A DNA stretch of 45,529 nt from Cruorifilaria tuberocauda (taxonomy: Eukaryota; Nematoda; Chromadorea; Rhabditida; Onchocercidae), in the NCBI GenBank assembly GCA_013365365.1, contig JABVXU010000442.1:1-45529 (forward strand), written 5' to 3'. Made by a program: the position numbers and the translations under genes. Under the pieces are notes generated by a model. The model was not told the DNA's origin. It saw nothing but the letters and a program-made list of their open reading frames with translations, and did no database searches. This document shows, in pieces, positions 11,201 to 23,740 of the stretch. Numbering within the stretch: position 1 is the stretch's first letter; each line of letters opens with the position of its first letter.

Positions 11201-14200
11201 ATGAACGACGCTTCTCTTCACTTTCCTGTTCTTTCGCTGCCAGCATTCTTTCTTGTTCGCTTTTCAAAGCCTGCAAAATAATTAAAATTCAAATCAAATG
11301 CATTTGTTGAGCTTCGTTTAATTGTAGATATCTCATCAAAAAGAAAGCTACAGCTTGCTAATGCTAAAAAGAAGAACCTGAAGGTTGACGTCCAATCGAA
11401 GTCGTGCGTCCTCCGCCATTTGAACAGCATCTTCCAGTTCCTCAACTTGTGCTCGCTGTTCTTGTAACTCCGATTCTAATTGACGTTTTGCTTTCTCCAA
11501 CTCATGCACGTTCTTCCCCACGTCATCCTTTGAGGACATCTGAAGAAATTAACTATCTTTGAAGCTGCGGAAAAAAAACGAATCATCTAAAATTATGACC
11601 AATGCGACAGCCCCTCAAAGAATTCTCAATTTCTCCGCCCATGTCATAGTAATAATCTTTTCTACACTTCTCTATTATTAAAAATGATGCAGTTCCTTTG
11701 ATTTTGTTTCCATTCCTTCTTTTTGTGTGAAACTAACCGATTCATCAAGCTCCATTTGTAGCATACGTTTTACACGTTCCGATTCTTCCAACTGACAGCG
11801 TAAGTTTTCAAGGTCATTGTTAAGTGATAAAATGCGCGTCTCACGGTCACGAGACTCCTGTGCAAGTGCATCGCGTTCATTTATAACCTGCAAATAATAG
11901 TTTTGGTATTAGTTTACTATATGTGTATCTATATATCTTTTTTTGACATAATTTTAAATTTGCATGATCTGTTTAATCTGAAACGTTATCGAATCAACTT
12001 CATAAACCATTTTATAGTAACTTTATAATTACAAAGATCTCCAAAATGTCCTACCTTTTGAAGGTTAGCTCTTTCTTCTGCCAGTTGTTGATCAAATCTT
12101 CGCTGCTTCTTTTCCAAATCACGCGAATACGTTTTAACGTTATTAAGTTCAATATTAGCATCTTCCACCTGAAATATGTATGAAACATTAGCAAAAAGAA
12201 CGCATTTCTTGTTAAGAAATGTAATGTTCTAATATATTATTCGATAAAAACAACCCCAATGTAAGAACTGGTGAAAAAGTTACCTCTTGTTGTAATTTCC
12301 GTTTAGATCGTTCAATACGATCACGTGCTACCTCCATTTCGGCTAGTGTCTTCTGAGTTATTTCGGAATCTCGTTGCATCTTCTTTTTCATTTCTTCCAT
12401 TTGTTGCAGTACACCCTCATCCGCTTTCTTTTTCGCATCTGCCAATGATACTCGTACGCTATCGAGCTGCTTAAAACATTACTCCGTTAGTAAATAAGCA
12501 TATGAATACATACGCATGCAGATAGATTTACAAGAATCTGTAAAATAAAATTTTAATTTTCTAGAAAAAATGCCTTACCCCTTCTAATTCCTTTCGCTTA
12601 AGTTCCACTTCTTCACGCATTTCAAATGATTCTGCTAAATCGTCTTCCAACTGTCGTACTCTTGTTTGCATCGCAAGTTTATTTCTGGTTTCTTCCTGTA
12701 CCTGATCTTGTGCTTCGGCTAACTGCTGTTCAAGAAGTGTAATTTTTCGTTGTAACGCAGAAACATTCTGTTCATCTTCTTCTTTTTGCTTCACTACAGA
12801 ATCCAGTTCACTTTGCGCTTTTGCAAGATGTTGGGCAAGTGCCGATTTAGCTGAATCGAGCTCTGCTATCCGTGCATTCAACTCCAAACATGCCATTTCC
12901 GCTTGTTTACGTTTTTTATCTGCTTCAGCTTTTCCTGCCTGGACCACGGTCAATTCAGCTGCCAAGGACGCCTTTTCGATATCCAATGAATTTTTGGTCT
13001 TTTCAATTTGAGAACGTAGTCGTTTTTGTTGCTCAACCTGAAAAATAAAATCTATGAATAAGCATGTTTGTCAATTAATTCACAGCATGTTTCATGCTGA
13101 TAGAAAAATTTTCCCACAGCATAAACAAATACCATTTTCTCTAAAGAAATTCAAAATATGTGTTTTCATACAATTCATTGTTAGCTGATTCACCAATACT
13201 TCAAGCAAGCTTACTATACTCAATGAAAGAAAAAAACGAAGCAAATAAAGCATAATGATAATTTCAAAATGAACGGTATAAAATTACCTGCTCATCCAAT
13301 TCTTCGATCTGCTTTTGATACTTCTGTTTTAATTCTTCTGCTTTGGCATCATTTGCGGCATTAGCTGATTCTAGAGCGCGCTGCAATAATAGAAAAAATC
13401 AACATAATTATTATCACCAGGAAGTTTTTTTGCTATTTCATAACGGAAATGGAAGCACATTCCTTTCAGTAATACTCGAAAAGCAACTATTTCAATCTTG
13501 AGAAAACAAGTTAAAAATATTTTCTATTTTGTTTAATGACGAAAATCTGGTTTTATTTCTCCTCTTTGATTGCAAAAAAAAACCCGATCTCACCAAAATA
13601 CCTTTAACTCTTTCAGCTCTTCATCCTTCTTCTTCTGTATTTCAAGTGATATGGCCGTTTTATCGGCTGCTTCCAAATATTCTGTTCTTAGGGTTTCCAA
13701 ATCATCATTTAGATCACGACGAATTTTTTCAGCCTTTTCACGCAACACCTTTTCATTATCAAGATCTTCCTTCAATTCCTCTAGCGCTGACTCCAATTCG
13801 CGGATCTGCTTTTGCAAAACTATGTTGTTAGCGCTGTCTTCATCTGATCTGTAACCGTTTTAAATGTTGCCTTCAGAAATAATGCTGGAAAAACCATCAG
13901 CTTCCATTTACCATCTGTACTGCCTTCGATTTGAAAACATTTCTTCGAGAGCTCCCATAAAAAATTTATCAGTGCAAAACTTTTCATTAACACTAAATCT
14001 TTAAAATCAGATTAAAAGAAAAAACAACTTCGTCAACAGCGTTGTCAATTCTTCTTCCCGTTTGCTGAGCAATGAATTTAATTCTTCCAGTTTGTTTCGT
14101 TTCTCTTCAAGCAATTCTTTTTGTTCTTCCATTTCTACTTCGAGCTTTCGTTTGATACGTTCAACTTCCGCTCTAACCTTAAAAGAATTTTTTTTAGCAA

Positions 14201-17200
14201 GTATAATTATCAGTAGTGTATACACAATGCCTCAAATAAACTATACTTGAAAATGAAGAACTGTATAGGAAATTTACCTGCTTTTCCTTCTTTAATTCTT
14301 GTTCCTGCTCTTGCAGTTGCATCTCAAACCGAGAACGCTGTTTCCCAACATGTTTTGCTTTTTCTTCCTCTTCTAACAGATGGTTTGACAGCTGTGCTGC
14401 TCGTTCTTCTATATTTTTCTTTTCTTTCAATAACTGAAAAAGCAACAGTTATGATTTAATCAGTAGAACACAATGTAAATATAAACCGCAATAAAATACA
14501 ATTGATATTTCTTTATGAAAAATATTTTCATGAAGCGTATATTCGAAACAGATTAACAATTTTAGCATAAACCAAATTTTTTATTTTACCTGCTCATGCG
14601 ATCGGTTTTGACTAAAAAAGAATTTATACAATGGACGAACCTTTTCGTAGGAATCAGCCAGCTCAGCATGTTTTTCTTCCAACTTTTTCCATCGTTGATC
14701 CACATTTACTTTATCGAGCATAAGTTTCTGGCGTGCCTGTTCTTCTTCCTCGAGCTGTTCCTCTAAATCCCGAACAGTCTCCTAAAAGAAAGTAAATTAA
14801 AGTGCTAAAATCACATTTCAGCATTTTGGATAGTTATATATGAAACGCAAAACAGACCTGTAGTTTCTTTTTCTCTTCCGTTAATTTTTCTACTTGCTCT
14901 TCGCCTTCATCTAATTTGGAATTGAGTTCAGTTAGCATATCCTCTAATTCCACTTTCTTTGATGACAATCTTTCACGCATTTCCTCGACTTCCGCTCGTT
15001 CTTCACTTTCCTGAAATATTTTCAATCCAATAACTGATATTTTTATAATTCATATTTTATATACCTATTGTAAACACAGTTACAAATGGTTTTTGATATT
15101 TAATAAAGTATGCACTTGTTGCAGTTGTTCTTGAAGGACATTCCTCTCTTCGCTTAGCTGTTTAAGGCGTTTCTCAATGTCACCATATTCGCTTTCTTTT
15201 TTGCTGAGCTTATCTTTCACTACCTTTAGCTCCTCATCTTTGAGAGCAATGGCAGCTTCCTGATTCGTAACTTGCAAAAGTGGTTTCACCTGAAATTCCA
15301 AAAAAATCCTCTTATCAAACTTTAGAGAATCAAATATTGAAAAACTGTTCAAGACAGGAAAGATCATAATAATCTAATAACCAACTATGCTGCTGATCAA
15401 GTAGATCTGGAATCAGTGCAAACATTTTTAGAAATTGTAAAAACTGGAAATAAAATAAATATTAACCTTGGTAAACAATCGCCACCATTGCCAATTCCGT
15501 AGTTTGAGCCATGCCAAACCGTTTCTTTGCAATACCCGTATTGCATTCGATTGCTGCATGCGCTTCTGATATAAACGTCTTGCAAGAAAAGCACGGCACT
15601 GTGCTTGAAAGGATACAATCAGACCAGTAAGTTTTAAATCACGTTCCTCCTCCAAATGTGCCAAGACACCAGTTCGAAAGAATATTTTCGACTGACCGAC
15701 ACGATACAAATTATTTTCCATTTCTAAGGCATCAATCATTTTCCTAAAAAATTTATATATTAAACAAAGAATTAAGTATTAAAATATATAAGCTATATAA
15801 AAAAATAGCACGATTAAACAACTAAATAAATGAAATCAAATAAAAACCAACAAGCATTCTGAAAATTTCTAACTAGTCGACAAAACCGATATAAAAGCTC
15901 TTTTACTTTTGAAATTTACAATTTGACGGAATTGTGAATTGCAAAATTTAAGTGACAAACACTGATAAAAAATTTTTAAAAATTGAGTTAAATAAACATG
16001 TGAAGTTAAATAATAACTGTCCAAGGTTGAACGATTATCGACTCCAACTTACATGGATAGCCAATTAAATCGATCTTCTGCATCTTTCATACAAATAAAA
16101 TTAGGTATATTTCATATTTAAGGATGGTTCATTATTGAAGCGGCCATCTACCAAGTATGCATTAACAATCTAAATTTATAATACCTCACAGCTTCCTTGC
16201 CATCCATAAATCCTCTTGGTATAATGTTTGGTGTAAGTATTTCATAACGGTGTCGGAATTCTTGGAAGGGTACACGATTTGGGAAACCTTGGCGGCAGAT
16301 ACGTATACCTTCTAAGACACCATTACAACGTAATTGCTCCAGAACCAATAGTGATGATATTTTACCAGCCTTAAAATGCTGAGATTATATACGGTAATGA
16401 TATAATGTTCCGAGCTTGAAAGCATATAAAAATAACTTATTTCATTTCCAAGTTTTAACTTACTTGACCGTTAAAAATAATTAAATATCGTTTGAAAAAG
16501 TCCACATAATGTAGTATTACAAAATCTAGCCATCCATAAATCGTCTTGATATAATATTTGGCGTAAGTATTCCATATGCAATCTGATAATAACTTGTAAA
16601 ATGATAACTAACTTTCTTCTCATGATTTGGTATGATGCATCGCACAAAGTGAGGATTCGTATTGCGCAATGTGGTCATCAAACGAGTCAACTGTTCTTTA
16701 TGCATTTGACTTACAGTACGGAACATTCCCTTTTTCGTTCGTACGCCGAACGCTGTCTCACTATATTCTGAGGCACAGATTCCCGCGAATTCAGCTTTAG
16801 AAAAAAATAAATTGCAAAAAAATAAAAAATAACAAAAAAATTAAAAAAATAAATTGAAATAATAGAAAATAAAAAAAAATTAAAAAAATAAATGCGAAGA
16901 TAAGTAGTCCAATAAATTTGTCACCCAAGATATACTTTACAATAGAATACAAAATCAACTTACCATCCTTCCAAATGCTTACAACGAATGGATCGGACGA
17001 ATTCTGAAATAAAGCGACCACATTTTCATTGAGAGGATCCATATTCTTCATGAGCCACTGATCAGCCGAATAATCCACACGACCGGCATAATGTATTACA
17101 GCGAAATCAGACTTTGCACGCATTTCCGGAATAACAAATTTCGGATGTTTTGAATGATTGACAAGTAATTTCTCGACCAAAGATTTGTCAGTTGCCTTTG

Positions 17201-20200
17201 GAAATAAACACTGTTCATCAAGAAGGGCCAGAATACCCATCGGCTAAAACATTGTGAGGAGTTATTTTAAATATGATATGAAAACTAAATAGCATTTACT
17301 ACTAACTATAAATTTAGAATGGATATTTAAACATTTTTGAAATATATTAATAGCAATGATGAAAAATTGAATCGAAGGAAATGTAAAAAAAAAAAATAAC
17401 GACCCGATTAAAAGAATTTCAAAAAAAAATAACTTTTTCAATGAGATCAATAGTAGGCTGTAAGTCAAGACCAAAGTCGATAAATTTCCAGTCAATGCCT
17501 TCACGTTGATATTCTTCCTGCTCAAGAATAAACATTGTATTATTAAATAACTGCTGCAGTTTTTCGTTAGTATAATTGATGCACAATTGCTCAAATGAAT
17601 TCAGTTCGAAAATCTCAAACCTGAAAATTTCACATTATGCAGAGCATATCATTCGCAATAATGGTTCGGATGATTTAAAAGTTTAAATATGGATTGATAT
17701 TGAGAAGAAACATAAAATCAGGTTAGAGAATCGTTAGGGAAACAGCAGATACTGCATAATAAAATATAAATATTTAGTAAACGTCAATCATTAGAAACCA
17801 TAGGAAACTAATTAACAGAAATAGAACATACCCAGCAATATCTAATATACCAATGAACGAAGCACCCTGCCGACGAGTACGATCCAAAGATTTATTTAAA
17901 CGACCAACCAGCCATCGAAACATTTTTTCATAACATGCCTATAAAAACAATTACGGACATTCACAATTTTGATTTTACAATTCTGCACATTAAACTCGAC
18001 CATCCATTACACCAACTAAAAGTCATTACCATAATCAGAAGTTTGAACATACCTAGTATTTTAATAAAATGGAATGGTTTAATGAAAAAAAAAACTCATT
18101 TCGTAAACGAAATTTTTGAGAGCAACAGTAACTAGTATTTTAACTACCAGACTCAGCACATAATATTAATAGAACACGAACCTTGCTTATAGCTTCCACG
18201 GCAAATTCGGCTTGCTCTTTATTTTGTGCTTTGTGCACAAATTCTCGACCAACTTTTATGCGAGGGCGCAAAAAAGCTTTTGTGAAATCAACCAGTGGTA
18301 AGCCCAACAAATGGCATAATTTTTGCGAGACTGTAAGTGAAAACATTATTTCTGATAGTCATAGTAAAAAAAAATAAATAACGCAATTAAGTAAACATGA
18401 CTGGATAAATAAACTTTGTTATATTCTAACCTCGATCATCAGGTAGAATAGCTTGATCCGATTTCTTTTCCTGGAAAAATTCCATATTTCCAAAAAGTAA
18501 TACGGCAGATACCAGACGGAGGACAGCTGAAATAAATTTATAGGAATGAACACACTTTAAAAAATTTTTGAATAAGATTCATTTCTTCTTACTTTTGCAA
18601 AATGTAATAAACAAACAAAGACCACAAGAGTGCATTTCCAAAAAGTATCTTACATGTGATTTCCTCCTCTTGAAAACCCATAATCCTCATGGAGCGAACA
18701 GTATTATGAAATTCGTTGGCATCATCAACGTTAGGTAAATTTATATAACCATTATTTAGGAATCGATATTTGTCAACATCTTCCAAAAGAAAATTTCCTG
18801 AAATTCACTTGACACAATTATAATTCAACAAAGCGTCACAAAAATGAGCTGAATTCAAATAAAAAAATTTTCAGTTGATGAATTTTAATAGACAAATACC
18901 TCGTTCAGCTGCAGAGGTGCCACGTAGGAACTGATAAAATATATGGAATGATCGTTCATCAGTTGCTTGACGTAATGTTCGAGACTTTTCGAGTAAGTAA
19001 AATTCAATGTTTGCGCCGGAAATATATCCAGACATGTCAAAATTAATTCTAATAAATTTACCCTAAAAAAGCAGTTATATAAGCAACCATTAAGGTATTA
19101 CTTCATATGCTAACTGACAGTTAAGAACAAAAAGTGAACCAGAATTCTATTCAGTATGTCAAAGAAAAGCATTTTCCGAAAATAAACCATGAACTTCCTT
19201 ACACAAAATGCATTCCAAAAATTTTAAGTAAATATATATAACAATTTGGTACTGACTAGTTAAAGTTAGACAGCCTAAAGTATCGACTACTCAATTCAAT
19301 TAATGAGTAGATTTCCGAAGGCTGAGATTTAGTAACGTCAAGTGATATTAGCGTTCGGGAAAACTCAACAATCTAGACAATTTTTTTCTTTTTTGTAATT
19401 ACGACGATTTAGATTTCTTTATTTGAGAAAAAAGGATGTAAAACTTACAAATCTCGATGAATTGTCATTTTTAACAGTTTTACTATTGCCAAATGCTTCA
19501 AGAATTGGGTTGGCCTGCAGCAATTGATGCTCCAGTTCACCCTAAAAAATAACGTCCTAAATGTTTGCTTTATTCCAGCTAGAAAATGGCATTTTTATTG
19601 CATTTTATGCTGTGAACATCGCATGTTACAAGCGTGCTTACTTACGATACTGTCCGAAAATTCCCTGAGAAATATCTATATACAGTAATTTCTCCCCATA
19701 TTAATGTTACAATGTAGTGATATTTGTGCTAGCTTTCAATCTAAGGGGAAGAAATTCTTCAAGAGGAAAAATGTCACCAAAAGTTCCATTCACTGTAGGG
19801 TTTAAAAAGCTTTGAAAAGTTATCATAGATGATATTGAAATTATTGAATATACTCCGCGGAAACTGTTATGCAATAAGTGGGAAGCAAGGAAATTATTGG
19901 AATTAGAGAATATTCGAATTAATGAATAAATTCCTAGAATACTGTTATAAAATAATTAGCGAAAGTGAGGAAATTTTCGGAGTTAGTGGATTAGTCATGC
20001 TTTTTACTTGACTGTTAGCACCATGCTCTTAACAATAAATTCAACAAACAAGTATCAGATCAATTATACTGGCATTGACAATGTTTTCGGGAATACGCAT
20101 TTCCGTAATTTACGAATTACCGTGCTAAATTCGTTTCTTCTAAGTTACCTTACCTCTTTTAATCTGCAGTTGGTGCTATCTCATACATTACTTAATAAAA

Positions 20201-23132
20201 TCGAGCACTACTAACTGAAACTATTAGTAGAAGCTTACGACACCAACCGGTCGCTGACATTACAAACTGCTAAACAAAATTTTAAATAAAACATTAATGA
20301 ATATATTACAAAATTACCGAAAAAAAAGTAAAAATTAGAATAATGAGTCAGCAAACATTGATAATCATTTTTAAAAAAAAAGCAAATCGAGCGGTGAGAC
20401 TGAAAATAACGTACACTGAACAATAAAATTGAAAAACACAAAAAAAAAAGATTCGAACAATACAACTGGAACAAAAATGATGCATCCAAAAAGAACAAAA
20501 CAAAACATTGTTTAGGTCGAAATAAATATACGAAGATGGATCATGTCTGACATTCACAGACAGAAAATTTAGCAACATATATAAGCATAGTAAGTGTTAT
20601 GTGAAACTTACGATAACATTCTCCAAATCTTGTTTTTGCTGTAATGAAAACAATTTTTTCTTCTTTATACTTTGATAAATTAAAATTAAAATTAAATTTA
20701 ATTTGGAAACATTCTGATTTATGCAACCGAACCGAAAAGCATGGCAACTATCAATAACAAATGAGAATAGAGCTAGTTTGAAAACTGTTAATAATTATCA
20801 AATTTTGATCAGATTATTCAGTGTAGCATTACTTCCAACAGTAATGTGACCAAATGTCAGATATTGCTACACAGGAACAAATTGAATGAAATCGATTACA
20901 ATAATCGTTAAATTACTTCATTTTATTTACTTGTTAACAGGTTTCTAAATTACTGCAAAACAATAGAACGACACCTTTGATGGGGAATTATTTTTGCCCT
21001 GCCTTGTAGCACCGGCTACATAGGCCAAATACTGAATAACTTTTTTTGTATTTTCCGTTTTACCCGCACCAGATTCACCACTGAAAGAAAAAAAAAATAG
21101 CCGTTGTGGAATATGAAATTACTACTGTAACATAGGGAAAGGAAACGATTTTAATTTTAACAATTATTCATCTTCAAAAGAAAAATAAATTGTTTGTTAG
21201 ATGAAAAACTTACGTGCAAAGAATGGATTGATCTTCTCGTTCTGAAAAAAGCAAATTATAACAGCGATAATTCAATTTTCGCTGGAGATCGTTTAATTTT
21301 ATTTTTTTGAGATAAATGAAAAAGAATGATTAGAAGCGATTTTGATGAGAGAGTTTTCTGTCTAACGGTGAGTTTGCAATCAGTTTGTAATATAGATTGC
21401 TGCTTATCAAACTAATGTAAGATCAAGATTTCTTAGATTATAATCTATAATTTATGAATTCCTAGACTTGAATAAACCATGAAATCATTGGAGAACATCA
21501 ATTTTAAATTGACAATAATAACTCTGCCAGAGATGAGTTATTAAATACACAATGTTTCTCCAACATTCTTGATACTGATGACGCTAACAGTAACGACAAC
21601 ATTGTTGTTGCAGATGAATGATCACTGATAAGCGACATGTCTGTCGATATTTTCTTTCAAGAATTACTTTCGTGAACAAGTGATAAGATTATAGATGACC
21701 TTGAAGCATTGACCGATAAGCAGTATCTGCGATTGCAAATATATGAGGTGGCATTTCATGGCGCTTCTTTCCTTTAAATGCCTCGATTAGTGTTTCCGAG
21801 TAGATTGGTAGCTTCTTGTATGGGTTGACGACGACGCAGAATAAGCCAGAATAGGTCTAAAATATACACCAACATCGCACTTGACATCCGTTTTGTCGCA
21901 GGACAAAGAGATTCCCACTTATACTAAGATTATGATAACCTGGACATTCTGTAAAATGCGATTTCTACGTCGCGCCTTAACTGGATGACGAATGCGACCA
22001 GGCGCCATCCACCCAAATAAAGAAAATAACGCTTCCAGCCATTTTAATCACTTAAATTAAACCATAAGTTGATTAGGCTGTTAGTGTTTTTCGATTCATT
22101 TTTTCTTTTCTCACACAATAAGAATCCTATACACAAAAGATATAAATTTACATAAATAAGGGATGAGAAGTAGCGTTCCCGAAGATTGTGCAGGACGGAA
22201 GCTTCATTGAGACAGGTTAATTCAGCCATATCTTCCACTTTGTCGAATTTTGGTGGATTCATTTTTTGTAAATCATCTTTGCTCAAAGTCAATCGCTAGA
22301 AAAAGGTACGAAAGTAGATTTGCAACAAAATTAATTCAACTTTGTGTTAGAGTAATATAAAGTATCATACACAATTATCAACTGGGATAAATAGAATAAT
22401 ATTCATGAGGGAGTTGTACGAACTAAAGTTCGTAATAAGAATATAAATTAAACAGACTTTTAAAAGAATAAGAATTTTTAATAAGAATTAAAAGCTTGTA
22501 GAGTCGAAACTTCAGCTATCGTATTTTAAAATGTCATTCCAAGGTATATCACGGACCGAAATAATACCATACTAATATTTAATTATCTCTAAATATATAA
22601 GGACATTCTGATCGGACAAACAGTATCTAAAGTATATATATTTCCAGCAAATTAACCTTTCCATTATCAATGAGCTCAACGACAGCATCATCGCCGCGAT
22701 CTTCCTTAATACTTCCACTAACGAAACCCTCCGTTTCATGTGGAACCCATACCAATCTTTTTTTTGCCCATTCTGCTTGAAGCGCTGGATCAGCTACAAT
22801 ACCCTTTTGCACCTGAATGATTAATTTCTACTTTACCTAACCCGTAAATAACATGTAATTAAACAATGCACATTAATTATTAACTCTAAAATATAAATAA
22901 CAATCGAAAACTGAAATAAGAAAAAGAAATATTCTGTCCTCAAATTTATCTTGAAAATCCCATGCTAGTCATTTGGTTCTCTTAAAAAAGATTTTTTCCA
23001 AATATTTCCCAAAATTTTTTCCATAAAATTTAAACAATTCATATTTATAATTTATTAAAAGAATAATGAATTTGATAGATATTTTTCATTAGAAACCTGC
23101 AGATAAGAGATCTCTGACGTCGTGCCAGCCAT
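8245..23132 (-). CDS. nmy-1: Non-muscle myosin II heavy chain (37 exons)
   Basis: This is a conventional class II myosin heavy chain, the actin-based motor of cytokinesis, cell polarity and cell-shape change; it works as a dimer with light chains and assembles into cytoplasmic bipolar filaments. Start ATG 23132 ([12 protein letters not shown]), stop 8245. The joined exons run in frame for 5907 nt, giving 1968 residues, against about 1960 for vertebrate non-muscle myosin II. Visible parts in order: SH3-like N-domain; P-loop GESGAGKT (175-182); switch I NDNSSRFGKF at the exon 8/9 joint; switch II DIAGFE (466-471); reactive Cys pair in [11 protein letters not shown] (700, 710); IQ neck ending WWRLFTK (839); then an uninterrupted coiled-coil rod to about 1925 and a short nonhelical tail. 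The sequence follows non-muscle rather than striated-muscle myosin. C. elegans has two paralogues, nmy-1 and nmy-2; I cannot decide which is orthologous, so the symbol is provisional. Confidence 0.93.
8829..15289 (-). other. nmy-1: Myosin coiled-coil rod: exons 19-36
   Basis: Exons: 19 15289-15116; 20 15010-14858; 21 14781-14641; 22 14433-14278; 23 14177-14029; 24 13848-13602; 25 13380-13288; 26 13037-12579; 27 12469-12284; 28 12168-12055; 29 11887-11738; 30 11539-11378; 31 11270-11145; 32 11044-10839; 33 10587-10344; 34 9981-9748; 35 9255-9172; 36 9090-8829. Most exons are phase 0 and encode heptad-patterned Glu/Lys/Leu/Gln-rich helix. The invariant-looking stretch [20 protein letters not shown] lies in exon 30. 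Exon 27 begins at a tandem NAGNAG acceptor (AAGCAG), so one Gln may be optional. Exon 21 has a second in-frame donor at 14590. Confidence 0.9.
16529..16576 (-). pseudogene. Duplicated fragment of myosin exon 17 within intron 16
   Basis: These 48 bp match 16199-16246 inside exon 17 at 43 of 48 positions. The exon reads [16 protein letters not shown]; the copy reads [16 protein letters not shown] and is followed directly by TAG. Flanks on both sides are unrelated. An acceptor-like TTATTATCAG sits just upstream of the copy, so it could be recruited as a stop-containing exon. The frame is also open from the end of exon 16 through the intron into the copy. Confidence 0.8.
19840..19992. repeat. Diverged tandem duplication in myosin intron 7
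   Basis: Two neighbouring copies of about 72-75 bp. Both run attNNtgaata, then actgttat, aataa, gggaag/gcgaaag, then aggaaatt and ggaNttag. Copy A starts near 19840 and copy B near 19918, with clear substitution differences. Function unknown. Confidence 0.6.
20612..20638 (-). other. nmy-1: 27-nt microexon in motor loop 1
   Basis: The segment encodes QKQDLENVI between the acceptor TTACAG and a consensus donor GTAAGT. It falls right after [16 protein letters not shown], the surface loop (loop 1) near the nucleotide pocket, and before GELEHQLLQ. Both ends are phase 0, so the exon can be skipped without shifting the frame. In vertebrate smooth and non-muscle myosin II, loop 1 is a known site of alternatively spliced short inserts that tune ADP release; the same role here is inference. 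Confidence 0.7.
21940..22008 (-). other. Possible alternative first exon or nested ORF in myosin intron 3
   Basis: A GC-richer patch with an ATG at 22008 opens a 23-codon basic frame beginning [15 protein letters not shown] and ending CAG|GTTATC. It ends in phase 0, which matches the start of exon 4 (TYSGLFC). If used, the product would lack the N-terminal SH3-like subdomain. I recognise no homologue of the peptide, and no promoter is visible. Confidence 0.3.
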
Positions 23133-23626
23133 TGGACCATTCGCTCCGTGCTTCTGCCTTGATCGAATGGCTCTGATCTACAATTCCATTTATGATCAAG
23201 CGTTGAAGAAAATCAATCGCACATATACACATATATATATATATATCTGTTAGTTCCATACACATACGTTAAAAAATTAAAAAAAAATCCACATTTTTAG
23301 ATGAATCTTTAAAAAAAGATTATAGACTATAAAATTATTTAAAAAAATTTATAATAAAATTATTAAAAAAAATTATAGGAAAATTATTATACAATAAAAT
23401 ACTTTACTTTGCAAAAACTCATTTATTACATTACAATCTTATATTTCATTCAGATAACTTAGTAATTGAAAAAAAATAAATAAATAACACTTTAAATGCA
23501 CAAATTTCTACAAGTTTAACAATCCATAATAGTGAAAATTAGTAGGCCGCATATCGGTAACATTTCAGGGCCGCGAAAAATGTAAGCACACAAGGAGGAG
23601 CATTAGCGTCGACCGGCGTACAATGA

Positions 23627-23671
23627 CATACACACACATACACGCACACACGCACACGCACGCACGCACAT
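23627..23671. repeat. CA-rich microsatellite
   Basis: Alternating CA/CG dinucleotides (acatacacacac, then cacgcacacacgcacacgcacg). It lies close to a separate hexamer repeat. Confidence 0.9.
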
Positions 23672-23692
23672 ATCTGGAGGAGAAGGGGAAAT

Positions 23693-23740
23693 GACGGTGT
23701 CGGTGACGGTGACGGTGACGGTGACGGTGACGGTGACGGA
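23693..23740. repeat. ACGGTG hexanucleotide minisatellite
   Basis: About eight head-to-tail copies of acggtg/ggtgac, the first carrying a variant (acggtgtcggtg). It is markedly GC-richer than anything else in the intergenic region. Because the unit is a multiple of three it leaves minus-strand frames open, but they are pure repeat. Confidence 0.92.

Larger units (their letters stand above)
15467..23132 (-). other. nmy-1: Myosin motor and neck: exons 1-18
   Basis: Exons, 5' to 3' on the minus strand: 1 23132-23097; 2 22812-22657; 3 22295-22152; 4 21856-21700; 5 21241-21214 (28 nt); 6 21080-20975; 7 20638-20612 (27 nt, loop 1); 8 19541-19449; 9 19062-18900; 10 18797-18654; 11 18526-18431; 12 18330-18182; 13 17938-17832; 14 17620-17434; 15 17243-16964; 16 16794-16613; 17 16369-16185; 18 15743-15467. 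Every junction is GT..AG and every split codon restores a residue that fits the myosin alignment. Exon 17 has the least typical acceptor (TTTTAAG). Introns 7 (1.07 kb) and 17 (about 440 bp) are the larger ones in this block; both contain extra sequence features listed separately. Confidence 0.9.

Noticed and set aside
16034..16110. Possible cassette in myosin intron 17 ending CCAT|GTAAGT
   Set aside because: The donor is good, but inclusion in the required phase meets a stop at once; no homology to myosin was seen.
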